DNA of 64,000 nt from Sphingobacterium sp. GVS05A (GTDB lineage: Bacteria > Bacteroidota > Bacteroidia > Sphingobacteriales > Sphingobacteriaceae), in the NCBI RefSeq assembly GCF_019969845.1, contig NZ_JAHXYR010000001.1, forward strand, positions 310,001-374,000, written 5' to 3'. Below the pieces are notes generated by a model. The model did no database searches. It was not told the DNA's origin and saw only the letters and a list, made by a program, of their open reading frames with translations. The position numbers were made by a program, and so were the translations under genes. Shown here one piece after another: positions 18,531-27,862 of this stretch (position 1 is the stretch's first letter; every line of letters begins with the position of its first letter).

Positions 18531-21242
18531 ATGAAAAAGACTTTCTTTATATTAATTCTTGTTTTCTGTAGCATTATAGTTCATGCTCAGCATACAGCTA
18601 TTGAGGGAAAAGTGTTAGATGAAAAGAGAAGGCCTCTAAGTGGCGCAACTGTCTCCATTAATTCATTTGATCTCACTAGTGAGACGGATGCAAAAGGCGA
18701 TTTTAATTTGATTATTCCAGTCAAAAACTATAGTGATAGTGTTTTATTATCCGTAAGTTATGTAGGGAAAAAAATGATTGAGTTGTGGGTTGATGTAAGA
18801 AAAAGAAAAGAGAATTTGGATTTTATACTTCGGGACAATAGTTTAACCTTAGATGAGATTAATGTAAACCAGATATTTAAACAAAATAAAAATTCCATTT
18901 CTTCCATTGTGTTTGATGAGGAGGCTATAGAAAGGGTTCAGGCGTTTAGTCTGATGGATGTGTTGAACACATTGCCAGGCAAGCAAATGACAGCTCCTAA
19001 TATCAATGCACCGCAGACTTTGAATCTGAGAAACACCCTTGATGAGAGCAATAGTCTTAATAATTCACTAGGGATACCTATAATAATAGATGGGGTGCGG
19101 CTTTCAAATGATGCTAATATGCAATCGCGGCCCGTAGGACAACGGGGAATGGCGGGGTCTGTGCTTCCTGCTGTAACCAGTGGAAACGCTGCAGATGTAC
19201 CATTTAGGGGAGTGGATTTAAGAGAAATACCTGTAGAGTCTATTGAGAAAATTGAGGTAATTCAAGGTGTAGCTTCTGCAGAACATGGCGAATTGACTGA
19301 TGGTGCAATTTTAATCGAACGAAAAACAGGAAATTCGCCACTGCACTTTTCAACAAATATAAATGATGGCTCTCGTAATTATTCACTCAATAAAGGGTTT
19401 GGTCTTCCTAAAAATTGGGGGGGGATAGCTACAGACCTAAACTACGCTATTTCGAACTCTAACCCCCAAGATAAGGTGCAGGAATATAAACGCTATGGTG
19501 GTTCATTGCGTTGGAATACGGTGGCGTCACGTAAGCTTCGCAATAAGTTAAGCTTAGATTTTAACATGAGAATAGATGATGCAAAACAGGATCCGGATGA
19601 TAATTCAAGAAGAAAATATTATTCAAAAGAAATCGGTTTCCGCTTTTCAAACACAACCCAATTGAACTATAGTACACGATTTTTTGACGAAATCAATTTC
19701 ATGCTTTCTTATTCTATCCGCAAGCAAGAGAGCTTTGCTCAATGGCTATTAAATCAAGGCAACAAACCTTATACTGCAAAAGATACCACAGGCATATACG
19801 AGGGAATATTGCTTAATTCGCAATATCTCGCTGAGGAAGAGATTATCGGAAAACCTATAACAGCAAGCACAAGTTTAAAATTTACAAAAAGGTTTCAAAT
19901 AGGTAAGACTTTTCACAGTGTATTGTATGGGTTTAATGGGAGTTATGCAAACAACGGTGGGCGAGGGATTATTTCTGACCCGGATAGACCGCGTTTTATC
20001 AATTTTAACAACCAAAATATTAGACCTTATTCTTTTGAGCTTAATCCTGCTTTAATCAATACGGGTATATACATTACAGATAACTTTCATTATAAGCTGT
20101 TTGGTAAAAAAATTAACAGCAATTTTGGTGTTCGTTTTGATAATCAAAATGGAAGCACCAGTTTTCAGCCACGATTAAATACAAGGATTGTTTTAGATAA
20201 GAGGTGGGCTTTAAGTGCTGCCTTTGGAGTTGCAACCAAATCTCCAACTTTAGCGCATCGCTATCCATCACCTTCCTGGATAGATGTTCCACTGATTATT
20301 GCACAGAACTCCCAGAGTTCCTTATATTTAGTGTATACAGAGAAATTTATTACTAAGAATGAAAACTTAAAATCTAGTAAGTCTGAGAGCGCTGAATTTA
20401 ATATAGAATTCAAAAATCACTGGATTACATCCCGCATCAATTCTTATTATAAAAATAACAGCAATGGTTTCAATTCCGTCAAGGTCTACAAACCATTTCA
20501 TTTGCCTGTATTTGATTACCATTATAATGAGAGCCTAAATCAAATCGTATATCAGGAGACTGGAAGATACATTGATTATTATGACAAGTCATACAATAAG
20601 ATTGAAAATTTTAAAAACTCCTATACCTACGGTTTTGATTGGTCCTTAGCCTTTAAGGAAATCAAATTTATCCGTACGAGCTTTTCCACCAGCACTTCGT
20701 ATATTTTATCTGAACAAAACGATAAGATACTGGAAGCAATAGATTTATCCTCTCCAGTTCAAATCAATGGGCAGCCAATTTCTTATCTGTTGTATCAACT
20801 CAGCAACCAAGGGAAACGATATGTACTGACAAGTAAGTTAAACACTACCACGCACATTCCCACTATCGGATTTGTCATCATGACCAATACAGATATTTTT
20901 TGGGAGAATCGTTATAAACGGAACTATAATGACAATTTTCAAAAACCGGTAGGTTATTTGGATGCTAATATGAAACAAGTGTTAATAAACAACGATTTGG
21001 CGTCCTCTCTTCCTATTCGTGGGCTAGAATTGTTCGATGGCCAGCAACGTATTATTTATATGAATTTCTCAATGTCAGTCGCCAAGGAAATCAGCAAAAA
21101 GATCCGCATTGCTGTGACAGCCTACAATACCTTTAATGTGCAACCCACTAGTTCGTATCGGGATCCCAATACAAATCAGGACGTAATTGTCACTTACAAT
21201 AGTCCTTTAAGCATTACAGGCGGAATATCAATTAAACTTTAA
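18531..21242 (+). CDS. TonB-dependent outer-membrane receptor (partner of DUF4876 lipoprotein)
   Basis: About 903 residues from the ATG at 18531, which gives a clean signal peptide (MKKTFFILILVFCSIIVHAQ); an in-frame TTG four codons earlier is less likely. A carboxypeptidase-regulatory-like domain (IEGKVLDEKRRPLSGATVSI) precedes the plug, seen in the IIIDGVRLSND and EVIQGVASAEHGELTDGAIL segments; a barrel fills the rest. It is not of the SusC type: it lacks the SusC SVLKDASAA signature, is shorter and has no SusD. It is the first of four co-directional genes with gaps of 15, 7 and 37 bp. Ligand unknown; the di-haem enzyme at the end of the operon makes a metal or metal chelate a reasonable guess. 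Confidence 0.9.
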   Translation: MKKTFFILILVFCSIIVHAQHTAIEGKVLDEKRRPLSGATVSINSFDLTSETDAKGDFNLIIPVKNYSDSVLLSVSYVGKKMIELWVDVRKRKENLDFILRDNSLTLDEINVNQIFKQNKNSISSIVFDEEAIERVQAFSLMDVLNTLPGKQMTAPNINAPQTLNLRNTLDESNSLNNSLGIPIIIDGVRLSNDANMQSRPVGQRGMAGSVLPAVTSGNAADVPFRGVDLREIPVESIEKIEVIQGVASAEHGELTDGAILIERKTGNSPLHFSTNINDGSRNYSLNKGFGLPKNWGGIATDLNYAISNSNPQDKVQEYKRYGGSLRWNTVASRKLRNKLSLDFNMRIDDAKQDPDDNSRRKYYSKEIGFRFSNTTQLNYSTRFFDEINFMLSYSIRKQESFAQWLLNQGNKPYTAKDTTGIYEGILLNSQYLAEEEIIGKPITASTSLKFTKRFQIGKTFHSVLYGFNGSYANNGGRGIISDPDRPRFINFNNQNIRPYSFELNPALINTGIYITDNFHYKLFGKKINSNFGVRFDNQNGSTSFQPRLNTRIVLDKRWALSAAFGVATKSPTLAHRYPSPSWIDVPLIIAQNSQSSLYLVYTEKFITKNENLKSSKSESAEFNIEFKNHWITSRINSYYKNNSNGFNSVKVYKPFHLPVFDYHYNESLNQIVYQETGRYIDYYDKSYNKIENFKNSYTYGFDWSLAFKEIKFIRTSFSTSTSYILSEQNDKILEAIDLSSPVQINGQPISYLLYQLSNQGKRYVLTSKLNTTTHIPTIGFVIMTNTDIFWENRYKRNYNDNFQKPVGYLDANMKQVLINNDLASSLPIRGLELFDGQQRIIYMNFSMSVAKEISKKIRIAVTAYNTFNVQPTSSYRDPNTNQDVIVTYNSPLSITGGISIKL

Positions 21243-21257
21243 CAAATACTATATACT

Positions 21258-22622
21258 ATGAAACAGAATTATATTCTACTATTTTTCTCCTTAATACTAG
21301 CCTTATTTGGAGGCTGTAAAAAAGACATTGACGAAGTACAGCCAATAAACGTGAACGTACAGCTAACGGTAAACCCTGAGGAGGTTTGGTTTGAGGTACC
21401 TTACGACAAGGCCGAAATTACGTTGATAAATAAAGGTAATAGCAGTTCTTACAAAATTCAAGCAGATGCAAAAGGTAAAATTGCATTGAATAATATTGCT
21501 CCAGGTAATTATAGTATCAATGTCTCGTTGGCAATCTCAGCAGAAGAATATACTAAATTGACGGGTGTAAATCGCACATCTATTTTTTATCTGAACTATG
21601 CTTTGGCTGATAAAGCATTGTTTGCTAATGAGGACTTTAATATTCGCTTAGTTACCAGTGAACCTATTGGCGGTTTTGTTATTAAACAGATCTATTATGC
21701 TGGATCAGATACCAAGGATGCAGCTCTTAACCGGGATAATTTTATTGAGATTTATAATAACTCGGATGAAATGTTGTATGCGGATAGCTTACTTGTGGTA
21801 TTAGCATATGGAAAACCGAATAATAAAACAGACGAATATTCCCTAAGCAACAATCAGTATGATTGGAGCAAATCTATCAATATGACAGTGTCTAATAATG
21901 TAAATGAAGATTATGTCTATGCCAAAGGAATATTCATGATTCCAAGTGATGGGACGGGTAAAAAATATCCTGTCGAATCGGGGAAAAGTATAATTATCGC
22001 TGGTTCGGCCTTAAATCACGCGGGTTCATATACCGACAACAACGGGAAAATAATCGGTGCTCAGAGGCCTGAACTTACAGTGGATTTGAGTAAAGCTGAT
22101 TTTGAAGTCTGGTTGTATCCTTACGAACAGAAAATTCAGCCTGGGCGAACGATATTCGCGAATGACGTAGATAATCCATCCGTTACAAACTTAGAGGTTT
22201 TTATTGCCCTAAGTATGCGTGATATGTATTTTCCGCCACAGGCTAGAGAATCTTTTGTATTGATGAAAGTCGATGGAACCTTTGATTTAAATAATATTCC
22301 GTCATTTGCTATTCCAACTGTAAAATCTGTTACAACGAGTACTGTGCGTTATGCTCAAATGCCGGCAAGGTTTATCTTAGATGCTGTTGAAATTCAGGAC
22401 GCCGTTGTAGCTGATCAAATTCCACGTCGTTTACCACAAAAATTTGATGCAGGAGCAATATCTGTACCTGGGGGAGCTTACTCTAGCCAGTCCGTCGTCC
22501 GTAGGACCGAAAGGAAAATTGGGAATAGACGTATTCTTAAAGATACAAACAATTCGTCAAATGATTTTGGTGTGCTACAACGTGCCAATCCAACCAAAAC
22601 AGACGCATCATTTATAGATTAG
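21258..22622 (+). CDS. DUF4876-type lipoprotein
   Basis: 454 residues. The signal and lipobox are clear (LILALFGGC, Cys20), so it is a lipoprotein, probably on the outer membrane. The N-terminal ~110 residues form a beta domain (NVQLTVNPEEVW, APGNYSINVSLAIS), and the rest shows the DUF4876 pattern with IKQIYYAGSDTK, DNFIEIYNNSDEMLYADSL and FMIPSDGTGKKYPVESGKS, reminiscent of lamin-tail-like beta sandwiches. The function of the family is unknown. It sits between the receptor and a second barrel, 15 bp after the first and 7 bp before the second, so it may be the surface binding subunit in the place SusD would occupy. Family identification is by memory of the motif pattern. Confidence 0.75.
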   Translation: MKQNYILLFFSLILALFGGCKKDIDEVQPINVNVQLTVNPEEVWFEVPYDKAEITLINKGNSSSYKIQADAKGKIALNNIAPGNYSINVSLAISAEEYTKLTGVNRTSIFYLNYALADKALFANEDFNIRLVTSEPIGGFVIKQIYYAGSDTKDAALNRDNFIEIYNNSDEMLYADSLLVVLAYGKPNNKTDEYSLSNNQYDWSKSINMTVSNNVNEDYVYAKGIFMIPSDGTGKKYPVESGKSIIIAGSALNHAGSYTDNNGKIIGAQRPELTVDLSKADFEVWLYPYEQKIQPGRTIFANDVDNPSVTNLEVFIALSMRDMYFPPQARESFVLMKVDGTFDLNNIPSFAIPTVKSVTTSTVRYAQMPARFILDAVEIQDAVVADQIPRRLPQKFDAGAISVPGGAYSSQSVVRRTERKIGNRRILKDTNNSSNDFGVLQRANPTKTDASFID

Positions 22623-22629
22623 AGTCCAT

Positions 22630-24180
22630 ATGCGGAACATTTTTGCTACGATATTTTTGGTTTCCCTTTTTACTTTGAGCAGAGCTCAAAGTAAAAAGGA
22701 TTCTGTTTATAGTTATACCATTGATCATCATTTAGTTGAACGCAGTCTTTTGAGACCCGCTTTTCTTCAAAGAGACTCATTGATGTCTTATGGTGATGTT
22801 CGAGTTGCTTATCAAATGAATAAGGGAGGATTTCGAAAGGCCCAACAAGCCTACAACGGTGGGACAACAAGTTTTCAAGCCAATGGATTCAATCGTTTGG
22901 GAAAGTTCTTATTGGGAGCAAAATTTACGTTCAACTCCATTCGTGAAGATAGTTTGGCAAATAGCCTTCGTTCTGGATTAGAAGATTTAAGCCCTTATTA
23001 TCCTTACGCAAATAAAAGTGGTGACTATCAGCGTCAAAATTATCAGCTAAATGCTTCACTCGGATATGAATTAGCTCATTCAGTACAGCCATTTCTCCAA
23101 GTGGATTACCATCGGCATTGGAGTGCAGGTACAGTGGATCCGCGCTTAAAATCTAATAGATTTACTTTGAAAGTCAAACCTGGTGTTTCCTTAAATTTTT
23201 CGAAAAGTACATTGGGGCTATATGGAATAATTGGGCGTGCAGATGAAAATGTTTCTTTGTTATACAAAAACATGGATTTTCAATCTTCAAATCTGTATCC
23301 AGATCGAATGTATTATATGAATTATGGATACGGGACGGCACGTCAAAAAGATACGACAAGAGTTAATTTTAAATACGATAACTATAAAGGGGTAGGGATT
23401 CAGTACCTAAAAAAGCTTTATAGCTGGCATACCAAAACAGAAATTGAATATCAACAATATCACAATACAAACCAAAATTATTCTAGGAAGTCTGTTCTTT
23501 ATAGTGGCCCTTTGGCTATTTATGATCAAAATACCATTAAATTTTTCGTAGATGCAGTCAAATATAATGGTGATCAGGGGCAGCAATTATTGATTTTCGA
23601 TGGCGAATATAATAAAGGTGTTGATGGCAACAAATTGACTACGGGTAGCCTAAATAAAGTCAATTATAAAGTTAGCACTCTTTCCCTTACAGGACAATAT
23701 GTTAAGCTTTGGCATAGACATCATCAGCTAGCCAAGGAATTAGGTTTTGTTGTTACCTACTATACGGAAAATAGAAAAGATCTCTTGCAGGCGATCGACT
23801 TTGAAGTGGGACAAATGCGTGTTGAGCCATCTCTAAGATTATATTTGCAAAAAAGCAGCACGAAACTTATACAATTTGCATTTGCACCTTATGCGACTAT
23901 TCCGACAGAAACCACATTGGAATATAGTCCTTTATCCATAAACACCTTTATTCAAAACGTTGTTTTTTGGGACTATTACTATTATAAGACCCAATACTTA
24001 GGTGCGAAATTTGGTGTAGAATATAAGGATCGCTTTTGGGGAAACGACCTTGCATTTTATGCAAAGTTAGATCTCCGAAAATCTTCAGGTACTGTCGAAT
24101 TAAAAGATGATATAAAACCTAAATTTCTTTCAACTGGAAGTAGAACGAATATGGAAATTGGAATTCGGCTTTCTTTATAA
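22630..24180 (+). CDS. Outer-membrane beta-barrel protein of unknown function (DUF6850-like)
   Basis: 516 residues with a signal peptide (FATIFLVSLFTLSRAQ). The remainder is rich in alternating polar/aromatic strands (YQRQNYQLNASLGYELAH, TKTEIEYQQYHNTNQNY) and ends in an amphipathic strand (MEIGIRLSL), consistent with an outer-membrane barrel of roughly 16-20 strands. No plug domain is visible. It resembles the uncharacterised barrel family that accompanies DUF4876 lipoproteins in Bacteroidetes. Its stop lies 37 bp before the start of the di-haem peroxidase. Confidence 0.65.
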   Translation: MRNIFATIFLVSLFTLSRAQSKKDSVYSYTIDHHLVERSLLRPAFLQRDSLMSYGDVRVAYQMNKGGFRKAQQAYNGGTTSFQANGFNRLGKFLLGAKFTFNSIREDSLANSLRSGLEDLSPYYPYANKSGDYQRQNYQLNASLGYELAHSVQPFLQVDYHRHWSAGTVDPRLKSNRFTLKVKPGVSLNFSKSTLGLYGIIGRADENVSLLYKNMDFQSSNLYPDRMYYMNYGYGTARQKDTTRVNFKYDNYKGVGIQYLKKLYSWHTKTEIEYQQYHNTNQNYSRKSVLYSGPLAIYDQNTIKFFVDAVKYNGDQGQQLLIFDGEYNKGVDGNKLTTGSLNKVNYKVSTLSLTGQYVKLWHRHHQLAKELGFVVTYYTENRKDLLQAIDFEVGQMRVEPSLRLYLQKSSTKLIQFAFAPYATIPTETTLEYSPLSINTFIQNVVFWDYYYYKTQYLGAKFGVEYKDRFWGNDLAFYAKLDLRKSSGTVELKDDIKPKFLSTGSRTNMEIGIRLSL

Positions 24181-24217
24181 ATTATTTTTGATAATAATCG
24201 TAATAAAAAAACAGGTA

Positions 24218-25348
24218 ATGAAAAAACATTTTGCAGTATTGGTCAGTATCTTTGGACTTGTTGGTTTACTATCTATGAAAGATCAACAAAAAGCATTGTA
24301 TGAAGAACTGCAGTTGCTTTATCGAAGACCGATAAGCGAGTGGCCTAAACCGACGATTGATGCTGGTGTCAGCTGGAAGGAATTTACGTCACTGCCCAAG
24401 GTTGATACAAGTTATTTTTCTTTGATGGAAAAGCCGGATGTCAAGTTGGGAAAATATCTTTTCTTTGATCCGATTCTGTCTGGCAGCAATCAGATCTCCT
24501 GTAGCAGCTGTCACAATCCCCAGACATCATGGGCTGATAAATTGATGGTTCCGGTTGGCAATGATCATTTGGAGGGGACACGTAATACACCATCACTACT
24601 GAATGTGTATGCGCGGAAAGAATTGTTCTGGGATGGAAGATCCAAGTCGCTGGAAGAGCAGGCTTTGGGGCCTATTGAAGCACATCATGAAATGGACATG
24701 GAATTGACCAAATTGATTCCAAAATTGAAAGCTATCCCGGCCTATAACAAGCTGTTTCTAGCAGCCTTTGGAGAGGAAGATTATTCCATGCCAGAGGTTT
24801 TAAAGGCTTTAGGTGCTTTTCAACGGACTTTAACAAGTAGACGTAGTCGCTTTGACGAGTTTTTGGATGGTAATTATAAGGTGTTGTCCGAGCAAGAGGT
24901 ACGTGGACTGCATCTCTTCCGCACAAAAGCAAGATGTATGAATTGTCACAATGGTCAGTTTTTAACGGACGACACTTATCATAATATAGGATTGACTTAT
25001 TACAAACGTAAATATCAAGACTTGGGCCGGTATGAAATTACCAAAGATCCAGCTGACGTAGGGCGTTTTAGGACCCCTTCGCTGCGGGACGTGATGAATA
25101 CCGATCCATGGATGCACAATGGATTATTCTGGAATATGACCGGATTGCTGAACATGTATAACAGTGGGATGCAAATGAACTCTGCGAAGCCAGAACAGAA
25201 GGCCAAAGATCCACTTTATCCAGTTACAGATCCTTTAATGCAACCTTTGAACCTTAGTAAAGAGGAAATAAAAGATATCGAAGCATTTTTACATGCCATC
25301 ACAGCAACTTCCTATCGGATGCGACGTCCTGAAAGCTTGCCGCGGTAG
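24218..25348 (+). CDS. Di-haem cytochrome-c peroxidase / MauG-like protein
   Basis: About 376 residues from the ATG at 24218, which gives a short signal peptide (MKKHFAVLVSIFGLVGLLS); an in-frame ATG at 24158 would overlap the barrel gene. Two c-type haem sites are present: CSSCH (C95, C98, H99) and CMNCH (C240, C243, H244). Family landmarks include LGKYLFFDPILSGSNQISC, the ELFWDGRSKSLEEQALGPIE segment, FRTPSLRDV and DPWMHNGLF. Classical members reduce H2O2 in the periplasm; MauG and MbnH instead oxidise protein side chains. Being last in a receptor-lipoprotein-barrel operon, this copy may act on one of those partners rather than in general peroxide defence (inference). Confidence 0.92.
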   Translation: MKKHFAVLVSIFGLVGLLSMKDQQKALYEELQLLYRRPISEWPKPTIDAGVSWKEFTSLPKVDTSYFSLMEKPDVKLGKYLFFDPILSGSNQISCSSCHNPQTSWADKLMVPVGNDHLEGTRNTPSLLNVYARKELFWDGRSKSLEEQALGPIEAHHEMDMELTKLIPKLKAIPAYNKLFLAAFGEEDYSMPEVLKALGAFQRTLTSRRSRFDEFLDGNYKVLSEQEVRGLHLFRTKARCMNCHNGQFLTDDTYHNIGLTYYKRKYQDLGRYEITKDPADVGRFRTPSLRDVMNTDPWMHNGLFWNMTGLLNMYNSGMQMNSAKPEQKAKDPLYPVTDPLMQPLNLSKEEIKDIEAFLHAITATSYRMRRPESLPR

Positions 25349-25446
25349 TGTCTACAAATGCCTATTTTTACTTTGTTTGGTGTTTTTTGTAACATACTTA
25401 CAGTGAGTTGTATATGTGGTTAAAAAGGCGTTTAATTTATTTTTCG

Positions 25447-25454
25447 TACCTTTG
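25447..25454 (+). promoter_or_regulatory. -7 promoter box (TACCTTTG) of the putative structured RNA
   Basis: The octamer TACCTTTG fits TAnnTTTG and would place the transcription start near 25461, exactly where the closing helix of the predicted RNA begins. A TTTG at the ideal -33 distance is not evident. Confidence 0.5.
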
Positions 25455-25460
25455 TGCTGT

Positions 25461-25765
25461 CAAAAGACAGAATGGCGTGAGTTTATTCCGCTAGGACTGG
25501 AGCCTTTTTGAGGCACAGTCGAAGTTGTTCGTTGTACTTGTTGAAGTATATTTTGGAGCTGTGTTTAGCATAGCTCATCTTTAAAAGATTAGTTTCTTTT
25601 TCATCGTTGCTCTTATCGAACCGAGAGTAAAGCGTGTTAGTTAATAAGTAGATTGAACTGAAGTTTAAAATTTCGATCAAACGAATTCAACTGTAGGGAT
25701 ATTTTATGTGAATGAAAACTACGTAGGTGTGCAGCCTTAGTGGCTTACTCATGCTCTTTTGTTTT
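25461..25765 (+). ncRNA. Candidate structured RNA or long leader upstream of the betaine transporter
   Basis: About 300 non-coding bases whose ends pair over long range: CAAAAG (25461-25466) with CTTTTG (25756-25761), GCGTGAGT (25475-25482) with ACTCATGC (25747-25754, near position), and CCGCTAGG (25488-25495) with CCTTAGTGG with a one-base bulge (25735-25743). Inside are local hairpins: GACTG..CAGTC enclosing GCCT/AGGC (25495-25520), TACTT-GTTG-AAGTA (25535-25548), an 8-bp GAGCTGTG/CATAGCTC stem (25556-25576) and ATCTT/AAGAT (25577-25589). A -7 box sits just upstream. It lacks the RNase P, tmRNA and SRP landmarks. It could be a free RNA ended by the T-rich tail (CTTTTGTTTTATTT) or a riboswitch-like leader of the operon starting 25 bp later. 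Confidence 0.5.
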
Positions 25766-25789
25766 ATTTATGTTTAAAAAAATTAAAGA

Positions 25790-27031
25790 ATGGATAAAAC
25801 TAGAAAGGTAAAGGTAAAAGTTGAAGATTTGACCATTGTTTTTGGTAAACAGAAAAAACAAGCTTTGAAATTATTGGACGAGGGGTTTTCGAAGAAAGAA
25901 ATATTAGAAAAAACTGCTTGTACAATAGGAATTAACAAAGCAAATTTCGAAATCTATGAAGGTGAGTTTTTTGTGATCATGGGGCTTTCAGGAAGTGGTA
26001 AATCGACCTTACTTCGTTGTTTAAACAGATTGAATGAGCCTACCTCAGGAAAGGTATTTGTCAATGACGAAGATATTACCGGGAAAAATAATAAAGAGCT
26101 TTTGGAAGTGCGCAGGACCGAAATGAGTATGGTCTTTCAAAAATTCGGCTTGCTGCCACACCATACTGTGCTGAGTAATGCTGCATTTGGACTGGAAATA
26201 AGAGGTGAGGACAAAGAATCACGTGAGGCAAAAGCCCAAAAGGCTCTTGATATTGTTGGATTGAATGGCTTTGAACAGCAGCTACCGGCTCAACTTTCCG
26301 GCGGGATGCAGCAACGTGTTGGATTGGCTCGAGCTTTGGCCAATGATCCCGAAGTGTTACTGATGGATGAAGCGTTTTCAGCACTGGACCCTCTGATCAA
26401 AGCCGAAATGCAAGATCAGCTGCTTGAACTGCAGGACACGCTACAGAAAACAATTGTCTTTATTACACATGATCTTGACGAAGCCATCAAATTGGGCGAT
26501 CGTATCGTCATTATGAAGGACGGGGTAATTGAACAGATTGGTACCGCAGAGGATATCCTGACAAACCCTGCAAGTGATTATGTAAAAGCTTTTGTCGAAA
26601 AAGTGGATCGGAAAGCAATTATTACCGCAGGCTCCCTGATGTTTGAAAAACCAACAGTTGTACGATTCAAAAAAGACGGTCCCGAAGGTGCTCTGCGCAA
26701 AATGCGCGCTTCTGGTATAGATATATTACCTGTAGTGGACGTGCATGATCATTTTTTTGGTTTTGTCCATATCAATGAAGTGATCCAGTCAGCCAAACGT
26801 AAAGAAGCGACCGTCGAGGCCATCATTCACGCAAATGTTCCCACCGTATCAAAAGAAGTAACTGTGGAGGAAATGTTACCTCTGATTTCAGAAGTGCGAT
26901 CGCCCATCGCTGTGGTCAATGAACACAACCGTTTATTGGGGATCGTAACCCAGACTTCATTAATCATTGAGGCGACCAAATACAACGAAGAGGAAATCAT
27001 AGAATTAAAAGAGCAAGCAAATAATCAATAG
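25790..27031 (+). CDS. proV: Glycine betaine/proline ABC transporter, ATP-binding subunit with CBS domains
   Basis: 413 residues, the size of ProV/OpuAA. Walker A is GLSGSGKST, the Q-loop is MVFQKFGLLPH, the ABC signature is LSGGMQQR and Walker B is VLLMDEAFSALD. A substrate-group N-terminal extension (FGKQKKQALKLLDEGFSKKE) is typical of quaternary-amine transporters. The C-terminal ~130 residues form two CBS domains, which in OpuA sense ionic strength and second messengers. It energises uptake of compatible solutes and is followed 2 bp later by the permease gene. Preceded by a putative structured RNA that may regulate it. Confidence 0.95.
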   Translation: MDKTRKVKVKVEDLTIVFGKQKKQALKLLDEGFSKKEILEKTACTIGINKANFEIYEGEFFVIMGLSGSGKSTLLRCLNRLNEPTSGKVFVNDEDITGKNNKELLEVRRTEMSMVFQKFGLLPHHTVLSNAAFGLEIRGEDKESREAKAQKALDIVGLNGFEQQLPAQLSGGMQQRVGLARALANDPEVLLMDEAFSALDPLIKAEMQDQLLELQDTLQKTIVFITHDLDEAIKLGDRIVIMKDGVIEQIGTAEDILTNPASDYVKAFVEKVDRKAIITAGSLMFEKPTVVRFKKDGPEGALRKMRASGIDILPVVDVHDHFFGFVHINEVIQSAKRKEATVEAIIHANVPTVSKEVTVEEMLPLISEVRSPIAVVNEHNRLLGIVTQTSLIIEATKYNEEEIIELKEQANNQ

Positions 27032-27033
27032 AT

Positions 27034-27858
27034 ATGAATAAAGTAATCGACATAGGACAATATATAGCCATAGCTGTCAATTGGTTGACAGACAATCTGA
27101 AACCATTTTTTGACCTGATCAAAAATACAGGAAACACCTCTATTCTTGGTCTTGAATGGTTATTGATCGCGACTCCGTTTTTCGTGATGATCGCACTTTT
27201 TACAGCATTGGCCTGGTGGAAATCTGGTAAAGGCGTTGCACTGACCACATTTCTGGGATTGACATTGATCTATCTGATGGGATTTTGGACGGAAACAATG
27301 GAAACATTGGCTTTGGTGCTGGTCGCGACGGTGACCGCATTACTTATTTCGGTGCCGCTTGGGATATGGGCGGCCAAAAATAAATTTGCAGCAAAGATCA
27401 TCCGGCCTTTATTGGATTTAATGCAGACGATGCCTGCTTTTGTCTATTTGATACCAGCAGTATTGTTTTTTAGTATCGGAAAAGTACCCGGTGCCTTTGC
27501 TACCATCATTTTTGCCATGCCCCCAGCAGTTCGCTTGACCACCCTGGGTATTGATGGGGTATCAAAGGATATTGTTGAGGCTGCCCGTTCATTTGGAGCA
27601 ACCAATCGACAGATTTTATTTAAAGTGGAGTTACCTTTGGCGACCAAAACAATTCTTGCGGGCATCAATCAAACCATATTGTTATCGTTGTCAATGGTTG
27701 TTATCGCTGGGATGATTGCTGCCGGTGGCTTAGGTGAAAGGGTTCTCGAAGGAATAAACAACCTGGATATTGGCCTTGGATTTGAAAGTGGTCTGTCTGT
27801 CGTGATTTTGGCAATTATACTAGACCGGATAACACAAGGTTTTGTAAACAAGAAATAA
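27034..27858 (+). CDS. proW: Glycine betaine/proline ABC transporter permease
   Basis: 274 residues with about six or seven membrane helices. The EAA-loop of binding-protein-dependent permeases is seen as GVSKDIVEAARSFGATNRQI (E-A-A-x3-G-A), and LMQTMPAFVYLIPAVLFFSIGKVPG is the conserved ProW segment. It is the only permease in the cluster, so the pore is probably a homodimer with the ProV subunit from the gene 2 bp upstream. The binding protein follows 4 bp downstream. Confidence 0.95.
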   Translation: MNKVIDIGQYIAIAVNWLTDNLKPFFDLIKNTGNTSILGLEWLLIATPFFVMIALFTALAWWKSGKGVALTTFLGLTLIYLMGFWTETMETLALVLVATVTALLISVPLGIWAAKNKFAAKIIRPLLDLMQTMPAFVYLIPAVLFFSIGKVPGAFATIIFAMPPAVRLTTLGIDGVSKDIVEAARSFGATNRQILFKVELPLATKTILAGINQTILLSLSMVVIAGMIAAGGLGERVLEGINNLDIGLGFESGLSVVILAIILDRITQGFVNKK

Positions 27859-27862
27859 GATA

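Noticed and set aside
25483..25680. 65-residue minus-strand frame inside the putative RNA
   Set aside because: No recognisable protein features and it overlaps several strong hairpins; the same stretch is better explained as structured RNA.
25461..25765. Identification as RNase P RNA, tmRNA, SRP RNA or a known riboswitch
   Set aside because: The RNase P conserved GAGGAAAGTCC segment, the tmRNA ends and tRNA-like arm, and the SRP GGAAGCAGCA-type loop are not found; no ligand-type riboswitch core was recognised.
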